The notes beneath the pieces were generated by a model. The model saw nothing but the letters and a program-made list of their open reading frames with translations, searched no databases and was not told the DNA's origin. From positions 1 through 12,825 of the forward strand of contig SDVU01000501.1 of the NCBI GenBank assembly GCA_016256075.1: a DNA stretch of 12,825 nucleotides, read 5' to 3'. The DNA comes from Dictyocoela muelleri (taxonomy: Eukaryota > Microsporidia). Of this stretch, positions 1 to 8,274 are shown one piece after another (the stretch's first letter is position 1; every line of letters starts with the position of its first letter). Both the position numbers and the translations under genes were made by a program.

Positions 1-64
1 ATTATAAGTTAGATTTTTATAATTTAAACCTTATTAAATAAATTATACTTATTTTTAATTAATT

Positions 65-111
65 GTCGATTTTTTTAGTCAAAATTTCCAAAAATGATTA
101 AAAAAATCGAC
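65..111. repeat. Isolated hairpin, 17-bp stem
   Basis: The left arm at 65-81 (GTCGATTTTTTTAGTCA) pairs with the right arm at 95-111 (TGATTAAAAAAATCGAC) at 16 of 17 positions, with a 13-nt loop. It lies just before the hairpin array at 121. Bases 1-64 are plain AT-rich DNA in which I see nothing. The stem is AT-rich apart from its outer GTCGA, so it could be a small MITE or a transcript end signal. The pairing is seen; the role is unknown. Confidence 0.6.
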
Positions 112-120
112 CTTGACTAT

Positions 121-294
121 GTAGTTCAAAATTTAGAGTGTTTTTGAACTACATATATATATGTAGTTCAAAATTTAGAGTGTTTTTGAACTACACATAT
201 ATGTGTAGTTCAAAATTTAGAGTGTTTTTGAACTACACATATATATGTAGTTCAAATTTTAGAGTGTTTCTGAACTACACATATATATGTAGTT
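121..294. repeat. Tandem array of hairpins, period 42 bp
   Basis: Copies begin at 121, 163, 205 and 247, with a truncated fifth at 289, which gives an exact 42-bp period. Each copy is a 32-bp hairpin: an 11-bp stem (GTAGTTCAAAA paired with TTTTGAACTAC) around a 10-nt loop. A 10-bp alternating linker of the ATATATATAT or ACATATATAT type separates the copies. Copies 1-3 share an identical hairpin; copy 4 has a few substitutions, one of which puts a mismatch in the stem. The array abuts sequence still recognisable as retrotransposon integrase on its right side, so it probably arose by insertion or expansion there. Every unit is an inverted repeat, which is unusual for a simple satellite. Confidence 0.9.
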
Positions 295-297
295 GGG

Positions 298-960
298 TGT
301 GAAACCGTTAATATCTTTAATTTTATCATAATTTTTACAGATTCTCATTATTTTATTTATCTCGGCATTTTTACTTTCGCTTATCGAGTTTCCAGTCGGA
401 TTTAATGTTGATGACAGTGAATAAATAATATTATTATTTAGAAAATCATAAAATTCACTACCAGTGACTGTCTTCCTTTATCAGTTATAAGAAATTTCGG
501 TCTCAGGAATTTAGAGAGCCAATTATTTTTTAAAATTTTGGTGACTTCTTTTGAATTTATTTTTATCAAGGGGTAAATATTCATATATCTCGAAAAAATA
601 TAGGTTATGGTTAAAAAATATATTTTATTAGATTCCAAATTTGATTAAAAGGCATGTTGTAAGGACCACAAAGATACATTGATAACTTTTCATCATAATA
701 ATCCGCGAAAATAAGACCTTAAACTTTACCAAATTTCCTATGACTGTGTTTTACTTTTTCACAATCCTTACAACTATCGAAAACATTCTTAAAAGGTTTC
801 TTGATTTTGGAATTAATTTTAAATGATTCTACGACTTTATTGTATGATAGATGTACTAGGCATGATGTAATTCTAATATCTTGTTATTTAAATCATTAGT
901 ATCAGATTCATTTATTAAATTTATAGAATTTTCAATTTTCAATTTATCATTATTTTTGTC
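298..960 (-). pseudogene. Retrotransposon integrase region (relic)
   Basis: The minus strand carries, from high to low coordinates, an H2C2 zinc-finger-like region near 800-870 (including HHACLVHLSYNK and a C-x2-C pair), a core start resembling LTITYIFSRY near 600, and LITDKGRQSL near 480, which matches the integrase SDxGxxF block. A later stretch near 350-390 resembles the block that carries the third catalytic acid in Ty3/Gypsy integrases. In the intact element this protein inserts the cDNA into the host genome. Here the region is broken. It is separated from the RNase H region by the nested insertion and it ends against the hairpin array. This integrase differs from the one inside 970-2601. 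Confidence 0.75.
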
Positions 961-1059
961 ATTAATAATTGTGGCGCGCACAGCGCGCACAGCGCGCCAA
1001 CCGTGCAAAAGCCGCCGCCATAAAAATTAAGGGGCAAAAATAAAAAATAAAATAAAAAA

Positions 1060-2180
1060 ATCAGTTTATTTTTATACTCTTGATAAGTGAACAGTTACTT
1101 CTCCTTGTTCGTTTTTTATTTTAATTCAATTATTAGAAAGCAGTTCTGTTACTTGAGAGGGCTTAGAGAAAAAAAGAGGACAGTTTCAATTTCTTTGTAT
1201 TTGTATTAGAATCAAAATCTATAGATATCATTACTGTATCTCCGACTTCAATCTCATACTTTGACAGGTGCATGCGTGAATGTCTGTCCATTCTATTAAG
1301 GTAGGTAGGCGATACAGATGGTTCCCAGACTTCATCAGAAGAAGATTCGAGAAAAGATGAAAATCTTTTTTTGAAATTTCTTTATTCTTATTTCCGGCAT
1401 TCTCGCCGATATCAGCTACTAAATCATTCATTTCAATCACGAGGTCTTCTTTAGGAGACATATTTCTTATTGTATTAAAGCAAGGAATTACCATAAAAAG
1501 ACGAAATGGCGTCTTTCCTGATGTAGAGTGACTGGCTGGATTGTAATTATACATAACAACATTTATATGTTTTAGCCATGTTTTATATCAACATAGCAAC
1601 CAAATTCTTCTTCAAAAATATGTTTTTGGAGATATCTAGACAGTGTTTGATTAAATCTTTCACCTTGTCCCTGTGCTTGGGGTGACGAGGTCTGGATTGT
1701 TTAAATTCAAAGGAAAATTTTCCTTAAGTGCACTCATTTCAGAATTAATGAACTCTTTACAATTGTCACTTTGTAGTATCGTAGGAGTCCAAGTTAATCT
1801 ATAAAAAAAATATTCCAATGTATCCGCCACTTATTTTCCATCTTTTGTCTTTAGTGGAAATGCCCATGAAAATTTTGAATTAAATTTCGCTGGTTGTAAG
1901 TATCCACGAATATCCAGCTTCTCTTCTTTATATCTTTTCATATCGATAAGGTCTATCATTATTCTTTCATGGGACTTTTAGCCAATATATGCACTTGCTT
2001 CTCTTTCACTTTCAATTGTTGTGATTGAGAGCATACAACACACTCTGCGACAACTTTTCTTTTATTCTTCGGGATTTTAAAGTAAAATAAGTTACATTCC
2101 TGATCGAACTTATTTACACCATAATGTTTTTTTATATAATAAAATTGTCTCGATTTTCATATCCTCCCGCTGTCCGCCAT
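1060..2180 (-). pseudogene. Integrase-type transposase of the nested element (relic)
   Basis: Minus-strand motifs run from about 2130 to 1200. They comprise HYGVNKF and CVVC (H2C2 zinc finger, about 2025-2125), IDLIDMKRY (first catalytic Asp, about 1930-1960), LQSDNCKEF (second Asp, about 1750-1785), QAQGQGERFNQ (third catalytic Glu, about 1645-1685), YNYNPASHSTSGKTPF near 1500-1550, and a C-terminal YEIEVGDTVMI block near 1225-1260. The I/VDLIDM and SDN..EF wording recalls the KRBA2/SCAND3 group of integrases, which is linked to Ginger2 elements. The gene would cut and rejoin the element ends. It is broken at several points, and one 107-residue stretch (1231-1554) remains open. No RT or gag lies within the insert. 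Confidence 0.6.
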
Positions 2181-2440
2181 GGAAAACTCTCTTATGTAAT
2201 CCTTCATCATTCTTTAGGTATAGAAGGTTATCTAGCAATATAAAGCTTTCTAATTTTTTTCTTTAGTCTCATTTTTATATGTTTTTACATGAAAATACTA
2301 TCTCTATTTCCTTCTAGAAACTTACATATATTTTCATATTCTTCTTGATTTTCTATCAAAGAGACCATGGGCATGATCTATATATTTTTTTAAAATTTTC
2401 GTGTAATTGTATAAAATAAAATGTTTTAAATTTTACAGGT

Positions 2441-2510
2441 TGTCGTAGTGTAGTGGTTTGACCATGATATAATATTACATCTTACGGGTTCGATTCTCCT
2501 TGGGTTTGTA
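2441..2510 (+). repeat. tRNA-like (SINE-head-like) segment
   Basis: TAGTGTAGTGG (about 2446-2459) matches a pol III A-box. GGGTTCGATTCTC, 30-odd bases later, matches a B-box and T-loop. The T-arm would form with one mismatch, but the acceptor ends do not pair, so this is not a working tRNA gene. It lies between the transposase region and the right end of the nested element. It could be a SINE insertion or a captured tRNA fragment that acts as a pol III promoter. The motif match is seen; the SINE label is inference. Confidence 0.45.
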
Positions 2511-2616
2511 TTTTCTCAGAAAACAAAAAAATCTGTATTTCAAATTTCAATAAATATAGCAGGTGGCGGCTCTTGCACGGGTGGCGCGCTGTGCGTCAAC
2601 AAATAATTGTCAACAT

Positions 2617-3027
2617 TTACCTAGATAAACAGTCTGCTGCTTTATTCTCTGAAGCTGGTAAATATTCAAATTTACAATCAAAATCGCTTATTAGCACTTT
2701 CCATCTATTGATTCGTTTGCTGATATCCGGGTCTTTTAAATTTGTTATATTTCTACAATATGTAAATATGAAAATTTCACAACCATACACAATAGTTCGG
2801 AAATACATTAATGATGCTACTATACTATACATTTCTTTTTCAGCAACTGTATACCTGATTTGTGTATCTGTTAAACATTTGCTAAATATGCCAATTATGT
2901 TTTTATCTTGTACGAGAGTTGAACCAATACAATAATCACTGGCATCTGTAAAAAGCTCGAATGGTTTATTAATATCAGGATGACTTAAAAGCGTTTGGAT
3001 TTTTATTTCATTTATAATTTTATTCAA
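2617..3027 (-). pseudogene. Retrotransposon RNase H region
   Basis: This 136-residue stretch begins near the RT connection domain. It contains FELFTDASDYCIGSTLVQ (the TDAS block with the first catalytic Asp of Ty3/Gypsy RNase H), YTVAEKEMYSIV (the catalytic Glu block) and a terminal ASENKAADCLSR (the last Asp block, N.vADaLSR). RNase H removes the RNA strand of the RNA-DNA hybrid during cDNA synthesis. It is followed on the minus strand by the nested element, whose right target copy is at 2602-2607. It forms part of the broken Ty3/Gypsy pol. Confidence 0.85.
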
Positions 3028-3182
3028 GTTTGTAGTATCATAGGTATTCCATTGAAATTTATAATCTTTCTTAAGTTTAGCGAAGAAATATTAAAGTTTA
3101 TGACTTAATTTAAGTACATATTTCCTATACCAACGACAAGTCCAATTATTTTCATCAAATGTTTCTTAGTTTTTAGTTCTTT

Positions 3183-3942
3183 TCATTCAAATTCTTTTAT
3201 TCGCGAAATTTCTGGTTTAATACCTTCAGAGGAAATTATCTGTCCTAAGAATGTGATATCGGTTTTAATAAATTCACTTTTATCAAAATTTAATACAACA
3301 TTATTCTCAAAAAGTTTTCGCATTATTATTTTCAAATTATGTACATGCGAATCAATATCTTTTGCATAAATTAAAATATCATCTATGAATATTTTAAAAT
3401 CATTAAAATCTCTAAAAATATTACTAATAGCACGTTTGAAAACAAAGGGTTTATTTCTGAGTCCGAAAGGCATCCTGTAATTTTCATATTTTCTTCCAAG
3501 TAATGAGAATGCAGTATATTTTCGACTATTCATTTCAATTTCAATTTGATGAAATCCGGATTTCAAGTCGATTAATGAAAATACATTCATTCCTTCTAAA
3601 TCAGATAATTTCCCATTCATATTAGGAAAGGGGTAGGGATCTTTTTTTAGTTATAACATTTAATTTTCTAAAGTCTATGACTAAACGTATATTTCCATTA
3701 CTCTTTATCATGGGAAATGCTGGTGATTGGTATTCACTATTACTGTCAGTTATTATTTCAGCTTCTTTAAGTTCATTGACATGATTTTGAAATTGATTTT
3801 TAAATTTTATCGGCGCTTTATATTTAGTACAATTTATAATTTTTTCTTCAATCAACTCAATCCCGCATTTAAATTCTTTTATTGGTCTGTTTATTGGGTT
3901 TTTGATCCTGTATTCTTTATATACTCTCAGTCTAAATATCAT
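3183..3942 (-). pseudogene. Retrotransposon reverse transcriptase region
   Basis: The minus strand shows the successive RT blocks. IKSNGNIRLVIDFRKLN lies near 3660-3710, FSLIDLKSGFHQIEI (first catalytic Asp) near 3540-3580, MPFGLRNKPFVFKRAI near 3430-3475, FIDDILIYAKD (the YxDD-type active site) near 3355-3390, and FLGQIISSEGIKPE near 3210-3245. These are typical of Ty3/Gypsy RT, which copies the element RNA into DNA inside the particle. It sits between protease and RNase H as expected. The element is broken, so no functional protein is claimed. Confidence 0.9.
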
Positions 3943-4330
3943 TTTCAGATTTATGAATTGCTACATTTTTTATAAGTTCAGATTCAATATTATCAATGCT
4001 ATCATATTTATTTGGTTCTATTTCAATTTCAAAATTATCTATTTTTATGAACATCTGATTAAAATCGATTATTACATTATTTCTTATCATAAAATCATTT
4101 CCTAAAATAATGTCATTTGGTAAGTTAGGCGAACAAAATAGTTTTACTTTAAATTTAACATTCTTAATCTTCTTAAATTCTAATAAACATTCAACATATT
4201 TTGAAATTTTTAGAATATCACCGTTTCCAACTTTTAATGAAATTTCTGGGTAATTTTTTATCTCAATTTTCATTCTTTTTATAGTCATTTCTGAAATAAG
4301 ATTTATTGAGGAACCAGTATCAAAAAGTGT
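3932..4330 (-). pseudogene. Retrotransposon aspartic protease region
   Basis: The minus strand carries the catalytic LFDTGSS block at 4307-4327 (D-T-G-S-S at 4307-4321), followed by a beta-rich stretch and the closing block DIILGNDFMIRNNVIIDF near 4065-4120. The ILGNDF wording is the conserved second half of retropepsin-like proteases (ILGxDfl). The enzyme would cut the Gag-Pol polyprotein. It lies between the nucleocapsid knuckle and RT, which is the normal order. It belongs to the broken element. Confidence 0.8.
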
Positions 4331-4365
4331 TTCTGTTTTTATTTTATTTATTTGTGTTTGTAATA

Positions 4366-4629
4366 TTATACTGTCAATTTTCTGTACAGTTTCTTTAATA
4401 ATAAAAAAATTTTATTTGATTCATTTTTATAATTATTGTTAAATTTATTATTTTTATAATTGGGGTTATAATTATTATTTTTATTTAATTTAAAGCATAC
4501 GCTAGATGTGTGGTTCGAGACTATGTGATATTTACAGTATTTCATGTTGTCATGGGAATTATTTTCTTGAAATTTATCATGTTTAGTAGAATAATTAGAT
4601 AGTATTTTAGTTTCAACATTTCTTATCAT
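4366..4629 (-). pseudogene. Nucleocapsid knuckle region of Gag
   Basis: This Asn- and Lys-rich 87-residue stretch carries a knuckle C-x2-H-x4-H-x4-C (CKYHIVSNHTSSVC), a form common in Ty3/Gypsy Gag proteins, followed by a run of alternating Asn, Tyr and Lys. The knuckle would bind the element RNA during packaging. The Asn/Lys richness reflects the AT bias of the genome. It lies just before the protease. Confidence 0.7.
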
Positions 4630-4940
4630 ATCAAATATTTAAAACATAGTTATCTTCTCAAGTTTAATCATTTCTAATTCTACAGATTTATGAAGATTTA
4701 AAATAAAAGTTTATTCAATTAATTCATCAGATCTTTCTTTATTTAGGTTTCCACAGTAAGAAATTTTCTTTACTCTCTGCTTAATTGTTGATAGATATTC
4801 TGATATTAGGTGGCAATATTTTTAATGGATTTATCTAAGATTTTTTAAGTATTGGTTATACATTTCGGTAAGATATGCGTATGCTAATATTCTTTTATAA
4901 TCGTTTCAGGTGAAATTTTCCCTTTGAATATACAGTGATA

Positions 4941-5351
4941 TTATCTATCGATGAGAATTTTCAAAATCTGAGCAAATGTATTTTCATTCCAATTACATAA
5001 GATCGCACACTCTCTAAAATCGTCTACCCATTCACCTAGATCTTGTTCGTTAATATCTTCTAAATGTTCATGAGGTATCTGTAATTTATCATCACACTCA
5101 GGAATTTTGTATGTAAAGAACGTCTTCTTATATTCCTTTTTAGTGTTATTCGTAATAATTTCATTTTCATGTATTTTCATTTTTAAATCATTTATCATGT
5201 TAGTTCTCATTGAATTCAATTTGTGGTCACTTGCGTGATAATTATATCCGCAGAGGTGCCTAACATAAATGGACTTTATGTCCGAATTAATAAATTTTCT
5301 AAAATATTTTTTATTATTCAAATTTATTTCTCTATTTTCAAAACCACACAT
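4941..5351 (-). pseudogene. Gag capsid-like region
   Basis: This 136-residue segment starts at MCGFENREINL. Its C-terminal half (EHLEDINEQDLGEWVDDFRECAILCNWNE, read in parts) resembles the helical retrotransposon Gag domain (W...F......W......). It is the first coding part of the Ty3/Gypsy element on this strand. Capsid similarity is judged from position and a few aromatic and acidic spacings only, so a profile search would be needed to confirm it. The rest of Gag continues toward 4630 in degraded form. Confidence 0.6.
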
Positions 5352-5573
5352 TAAAATTAAAATACACTTGCTTATATAGTTTTACTAAATTAAAATGATG
5401 GATTAAAATTATTAATTATCCTTTTAAATTTAGTATAACTATATGTAATTTTCAATATAGAGTGGGAGATCCACAATATAATAAATAATTTTATTTTTTA
5501 AATTTAGTGTTTTTTCAACATTACGTATATTTTATTGTTAATATTATTAATTATATTTTAACAGAGGGTTTTA

Positions 5574-5587
5574 GTACCCTGATACCA
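5574..5587 (-). other. Candidate retrotransposon primer-binding site
   Basis: The minus strand reads TGGTATCAGGGTAC, starting with the TGG expected to pair with a tRNA CCA end and close to the TGGTATCAG site common in LTR elements. It lies about 220 bases before the first Gag start, which is a normal leader length. The matching host tRNA is not visible here, and no LTR end is confirmed next to it (the minus strand just before it ends ...CCCCCCGTAA). Confidence 0.35.
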
Positions 5588-5840
5588 TTACGGGGGGTTA
5601 TAGTCACTTGATCCAAAATTTTTCTTGGTTAAAATAATTTATAATATCTAAAAAAAATAAAATTAAAATCTGGCATTGACCATTTTGGTGCTGAAGTGAA
5701 ATTTGAAGTAGTAAGAGACCAAAATAATAAATAAATACTAAATTTTTTATAGTAAAATAATTCGGCATTTTTGTTATTATATTATTTAAATATTTATATT
5801 TTTTTTCCTAATTTTGTAAATAGAATTGTTTTTTTTTAAC

Positions 5841-6036
5841 GTGTTGCGACCCTATTTTTTGAATAAAACGTCTTCCTTAAGAGGAATTTAAATGGTAAAA
5901 ATGAAATGAGCGTAAAATAACGAGCCTTTTTCATTTTTAAATGAAGATATTTCGTGAATTTACGCTTATTTCAAATAAAGATAGTTATATTTCTTTAAAG
6001 CATGAAGATTTATTCAAAAATGAGGGTTCGTACCCC
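5841..6036. repeat. Foldback (MITE-like) palindrome, about 196 bp
   Basis: The two halves pair across most of their length around a centre near 5938. The outer ends are GTGTTGCGACCCT and AGGGTTCGTACCCC. The middle part pairs TTTTTGAATAAA-type blocks on both sides. The inner stem TGAAATGAGCGTAAA (about 5902-5916) pairs with TTTACGCTTATTTCA (about 5958-5972) at 14 of 15 positions. No coding potential was seen. This is a typical shape for a non-autonomous foldback or MITE, or for an RNA hairpin source. No target duplication was recognised. Confidence 0.6.
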
Positions 6037-6662
6037 TTTAGAGGACCAAAAAGTTATATATATTTAAGTAATTAAAAAAATTTTTTTTCGAACTATAAAG
6101 ATTTCAGCAAATCTGTTATTTTTTTGGTTTATTGGCAGCTTAATTTTACGACGGCCTAAAAACTATACGTACCTAAACCCCAATAACTTTCCGGATTTAA
6201 ATAACGAGGAATTTTTATAATCTTAAATTTATTAAAATAGAAAGTATTAGGGTTTATTCCGAAATTTTAATTAGCGTAATTTCTAACTATTTTTTTTTCT
6301 CGCTTAAAAATATCGCTGCTCAACTGGGTAGTATAGGCATTTATTCATTTACAAAATTAATAGGTATTATTTGACCGAACTATTATTCCGTATTTATTAA
6401 AAACGTTTCTATAACTTTTGAAAATTATCAATAACTCGATAAAGAAACGCGTAATTAAATTGTGGGAGATATGTTTTTAACTATAGAGTAATGAGTCTTT
6501 AAGTAAAAAAATCGGTAAAAGTTTGGCCAAAGAAGTCTATACCTTTGGTAAAATAGTTCTAAAACCAAGGAACTTTTGTAAAGGTTTATTAGCATAAATT
6601 AATAAATAAGGATATTTAATGAATATCGCAATCTAGATACACAGATGTCAAGTAATATTCTC
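6037..6662. other. Gene-free AT-rich stretch
   Basis: No convincing coding sequence is visible on either strand. A weak inverted pair, AAACCCCAATAACTTTC near 6176-6192 and GAAAGTATTAGGGTTT near 6240-6255, suggests another small hairpin remnant. Otherwise nothing is recognised. Confidence 0.5.
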
Positions 6663-6849
6663 ACAGAAGCGCCTAGAACGCAACGATTTCATATTTAAGC
6701 TTCTATGATTTTTTAAATGGGTGTGGTACTTAGAAATCAGTGGAACTTATTCATCATATAAGAAATTTCGCTAGATTCTAAGTACTTTAAACATTGCAAA
6801 AATCATATGAAGCTTATTAGTGAAATTGTTTCGTTCTAGTCTCTGCTGT
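6663..6849. repeat. Foldback (MITE-like) palindrome, about 187 bp
   Basis: The left half begins ACAGAAGCGCCTAGAACG and the right half ends CGTTCTAGTCTCTGCTGT. They pair through the shared CTAGAACG, ACGATTTCA, AAGCTTC.TATGATTTTT and GTACTTAGAA blocks around a centre near 6757. Small mismatches and indels are scattered along the arms. No coding sequence is inside. It is a different sequence from the palindrome at 5841-6036, so it represents a separate family. The hairpin could feed small-RNA pathways if transcribed; that is speculation. Confidence 0.65.
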
Positions 6850-7198
6850 ATGGCGAACTATCAGACTCAAAAAAAAGGTTTTGGGGCCAAAAATATTTTT
6901 TTATTTATAAACCCTTTTTTAATCTGAAAAAAAGGTTAAGAAATTTTGAGATATAAATGAAATAAACATAAATTGCTTCAAAATGGCTGAAATCTTACAT
7001 TCTTATAAGAGTGAGATCTATATCAATTAATTCAATTGTCAAAAATTCCTGTCTAAAATTAATATTTATGAGAATAAAGACTTTATATTGGTTCTTTTTG
7101 GTATTGAAAACCGGTTTCTGTGTCTCTATTATAAAAGGGGTTTTTTAATTGTCAGGTAGTTTTTTTTGTGTACTTTTAATATATCCGAAATTCTTAGA
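6850..7198. other. Gene-free AT-rich stretch
   Basis: No gene is seen between the small palindrome and the large foldback element. A short hairpin, AACCCTTTTTT paired with AAAAAAAGGTT, lies around 6909-6936. The rest is A/T-rich low-information sequence. Confidence 0.5.
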
Positions 7199-7200
7199 TA

Positions 7201-7435
7201 CAGACTTTTTCATTATTATAGCTAACTTTTTTTATTATTATAGCTAACTTTTTTCATTATTATAGCTCACTTTTTTCATTATTATAGCTCACTTTTTTCA
7301 TTATTATAGCTTACTTTTTTCATTATTATAACTCACTTTTTTCATTATTATAGCTTACTTTTTTCATTATTGTAGCTTACTTTTTTCATTATTGTAGCTA
7401 ACTTTTTTCATTATTAAAGCACACTTTAAACCTAT
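7201..7435. repeat. Left 22-bp tandem array of the foldback element
   Basis: About ten to eleven head-to-tail copies of a 22-bp unit with the core TTTTTTCATTATTATAGCT, followed by CAC, TAC or AAC. Differences between copies are single bases, mainly the AGCTAAC, AGCTCAC and AGCTTAC variants and one ATTAAAG copy at the inner end. Confidence 0.9.
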
Positions 7436-7532
7436 ATTCCATTACTTTTTTCCAGGGTTTTGCAGAGTTATAGACACATTTTACCACAGTTATATACATA
7501 ATGCTAAGGCTATCAAAACATTATAAATCTTA

Positions 7533-7571
7533 TAGCGTAGGTGGACATTAAAAAATTGTCCACTTACGCTA
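7533..7571. repeat. Hairpin inside the left foldback arm
   Basis: TAGCGTAGGTGGACA pairs with TGTCCACTTACGCTA-type sequence around an A-rich loop. The right-arm counterpart at 8105-8151 is closer to perfect. It is GC-richer than its surroundings. Confidence 0.75.
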
Positions 7572-8104
7572 GAAGACCTAAAAAAACATCTTATAAAAAA
7601 TTAAATCCCGAATTTTTTATGTTTTTATAAAATTTACATAATTAATGGTTCCTATTTGATTTTTTATTGAGAAAAATACCGGTACCCTCTTCATTACATA
7701 ACTACTTGGAAAAAAAATATTAAAAATTACTAAAAATAGTAATGTTCAAAAATAAAAAACCCCAATATGTTTTCAAATACATATTTTAAGATTCTTTTTT
7801 TAATATCTCTCAAAAATGCTATATTTAGAAAGTTTTAAACCCTTTGGTATTACCAAATTAGGTAATGGCATTAGATATTAAAATCGTTTTTTAAAATATG
7901 TATTTGAAAACATATTGTGATTTTTTTTATTTTGGGATATTACCATTTTTAGTAATTTTTAATATTTTTTCCGTGTGGTTGTTTAATGAGGATGGTACCG
8001 GTATTTTTCTCAATAAAAAATCAAATAGTAACCATTAATTATGTAAATTTTATAAAAACATAAAAAATTCGGGGTTTAATTTTTTATAAGATGTTTTTTT
8101 AAGT

Positions 8105-8151
8105 CTTCTAGCGTAAGTGGACAATTTTTTAAAGTCCACTTACGCTAGAAG
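8105..8151. repeat. Hairpin inside the right foldback arm
   Basis: CTTCTAGCGTAAGTGGAC pairs with GTCCACTTACGCTAGAAG around a loop of about 11 nt. This 18-bp stem appears perfect. It corresponds by position to the hairpin at 7533-7571 in the left arm, so the element carries hairpins within its larger hairpin. Confidence 0.85.
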
Positions 8152-8198
8152 ATTTATAATGTTTTGATAGCCTTGGCATTATATATATAAATGTGGTA

Positions 8199-8242
8199 AA
8201 ATGTGTCTATAACTCTGCAAAAATGTGTCTATAACTCTGCAA
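8199..8242. repeat. Perfect 22-bp tandem duplication
   Basis: Bases 8199-8220 and 8221-8242 are identical 22-mers (core ATGTGTCTATAACTCTGC). The left arm has only one corresponding copy near 7462-7483, so the duplication post-dates or escaped arm homogenisation. Its length equals the period of the outer arrays although its sequence is unrelated. Confidence 0.9.
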
Positions 8243-8274
8243 AACCCTGGAAAAAAGTAATGGAATATAGGTTT

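Larger units (their letters stand above)
970..2601 (-). mobile_element. Ginger-like DNA transposon relic nested in pol
   Basis: The ends are GC-rich inverted repeats. The left end (970-1019) begins TGTGGCGCGCACAGC, and the right end (2562-2601) finishes GCGCTGTGCGTCAACA. Aligned in the same orientation they share a CACAGCGCGCC core followed by CCGTGCAA and GCCGCC blocks, with one extra GCGCACA-type unit on the left. AATAAT flanks both ends (964-969 and 2602-2607). The segment sits exactly between the RNase H and integrase parts of the Gypsy element, and its interior encodes a different integrase. TGT...ACA termini, a short target duplication and a gypsy-type integrase without RT fit Ginger transposons. 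The alternative is an internal fragment of another LTR element with fortuitous inverted ends. The copy is broken. Confidence 0.6.
295..5590 (-). mobile_element. Ty3/Gypsy LTR retrotransposon relic
   Basis: Reading the minus strand from about 5590 downward, the order is gag, a nucleocapsid-type knuckle, aspartic protease, reverse transcriptase, RNase H and integrase. Protease and RT-RNase H before integrase is the diagnostic Ty3/Gypsy (Metaviridae) order. The copy is broken, with roughly ten or more disabling changes overall, plus the nested 1.63-kb insertion at 970-2601. No pair of long terminal repeats was found inside the window. A candidate primer-binding site at 5574-5587 suggests the upstream LTR would begin just beyond it, and the downstream end is lost or overwritten near the hairpin array. 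Domain motifs are still easy to read, so the copy seems moderately old rather than ancient. Confidence 0.88.

Noticed and set aside
121-294. CRISPR-like regular spacing
   Set aside because: The spacers are near-identical AT linkers and the repeats are full hairpins. No cas genes are present and the context is eukaryotic, so this is a satellite.
2441-2510. Functional tRNA gene
   Set aside because: The internal boxes are good, but the acceptor ends do not pair and one T-stem pair is lost.
2573-2935. 120-residue plus-strand open frame
   Set aside because: It runs antisense to the RNase H region and has no features of its own, so it is a shadow.
3727-4105. Two Phe/Tyr/Ile-rich plus-strand frames
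   Set aside because: They are antisense to RT and protease. Their hydrophobic composition comes from AT bias on the non-coding strand.
1-5700. Long terminal repeats of the Ty3/Gypsy element
   Set aside because: The sequences before 300 and after 5350 were compared by eye and no shared direct repeat was found.
5688-5735. Second primer-site-like motif (TTGGTGCTGAAGTG) on the plus strand
   Set aside because: It has no adjacent LTR end or coding region on that strand, so the resemblance to a retroelement leader is too weak to annotate.
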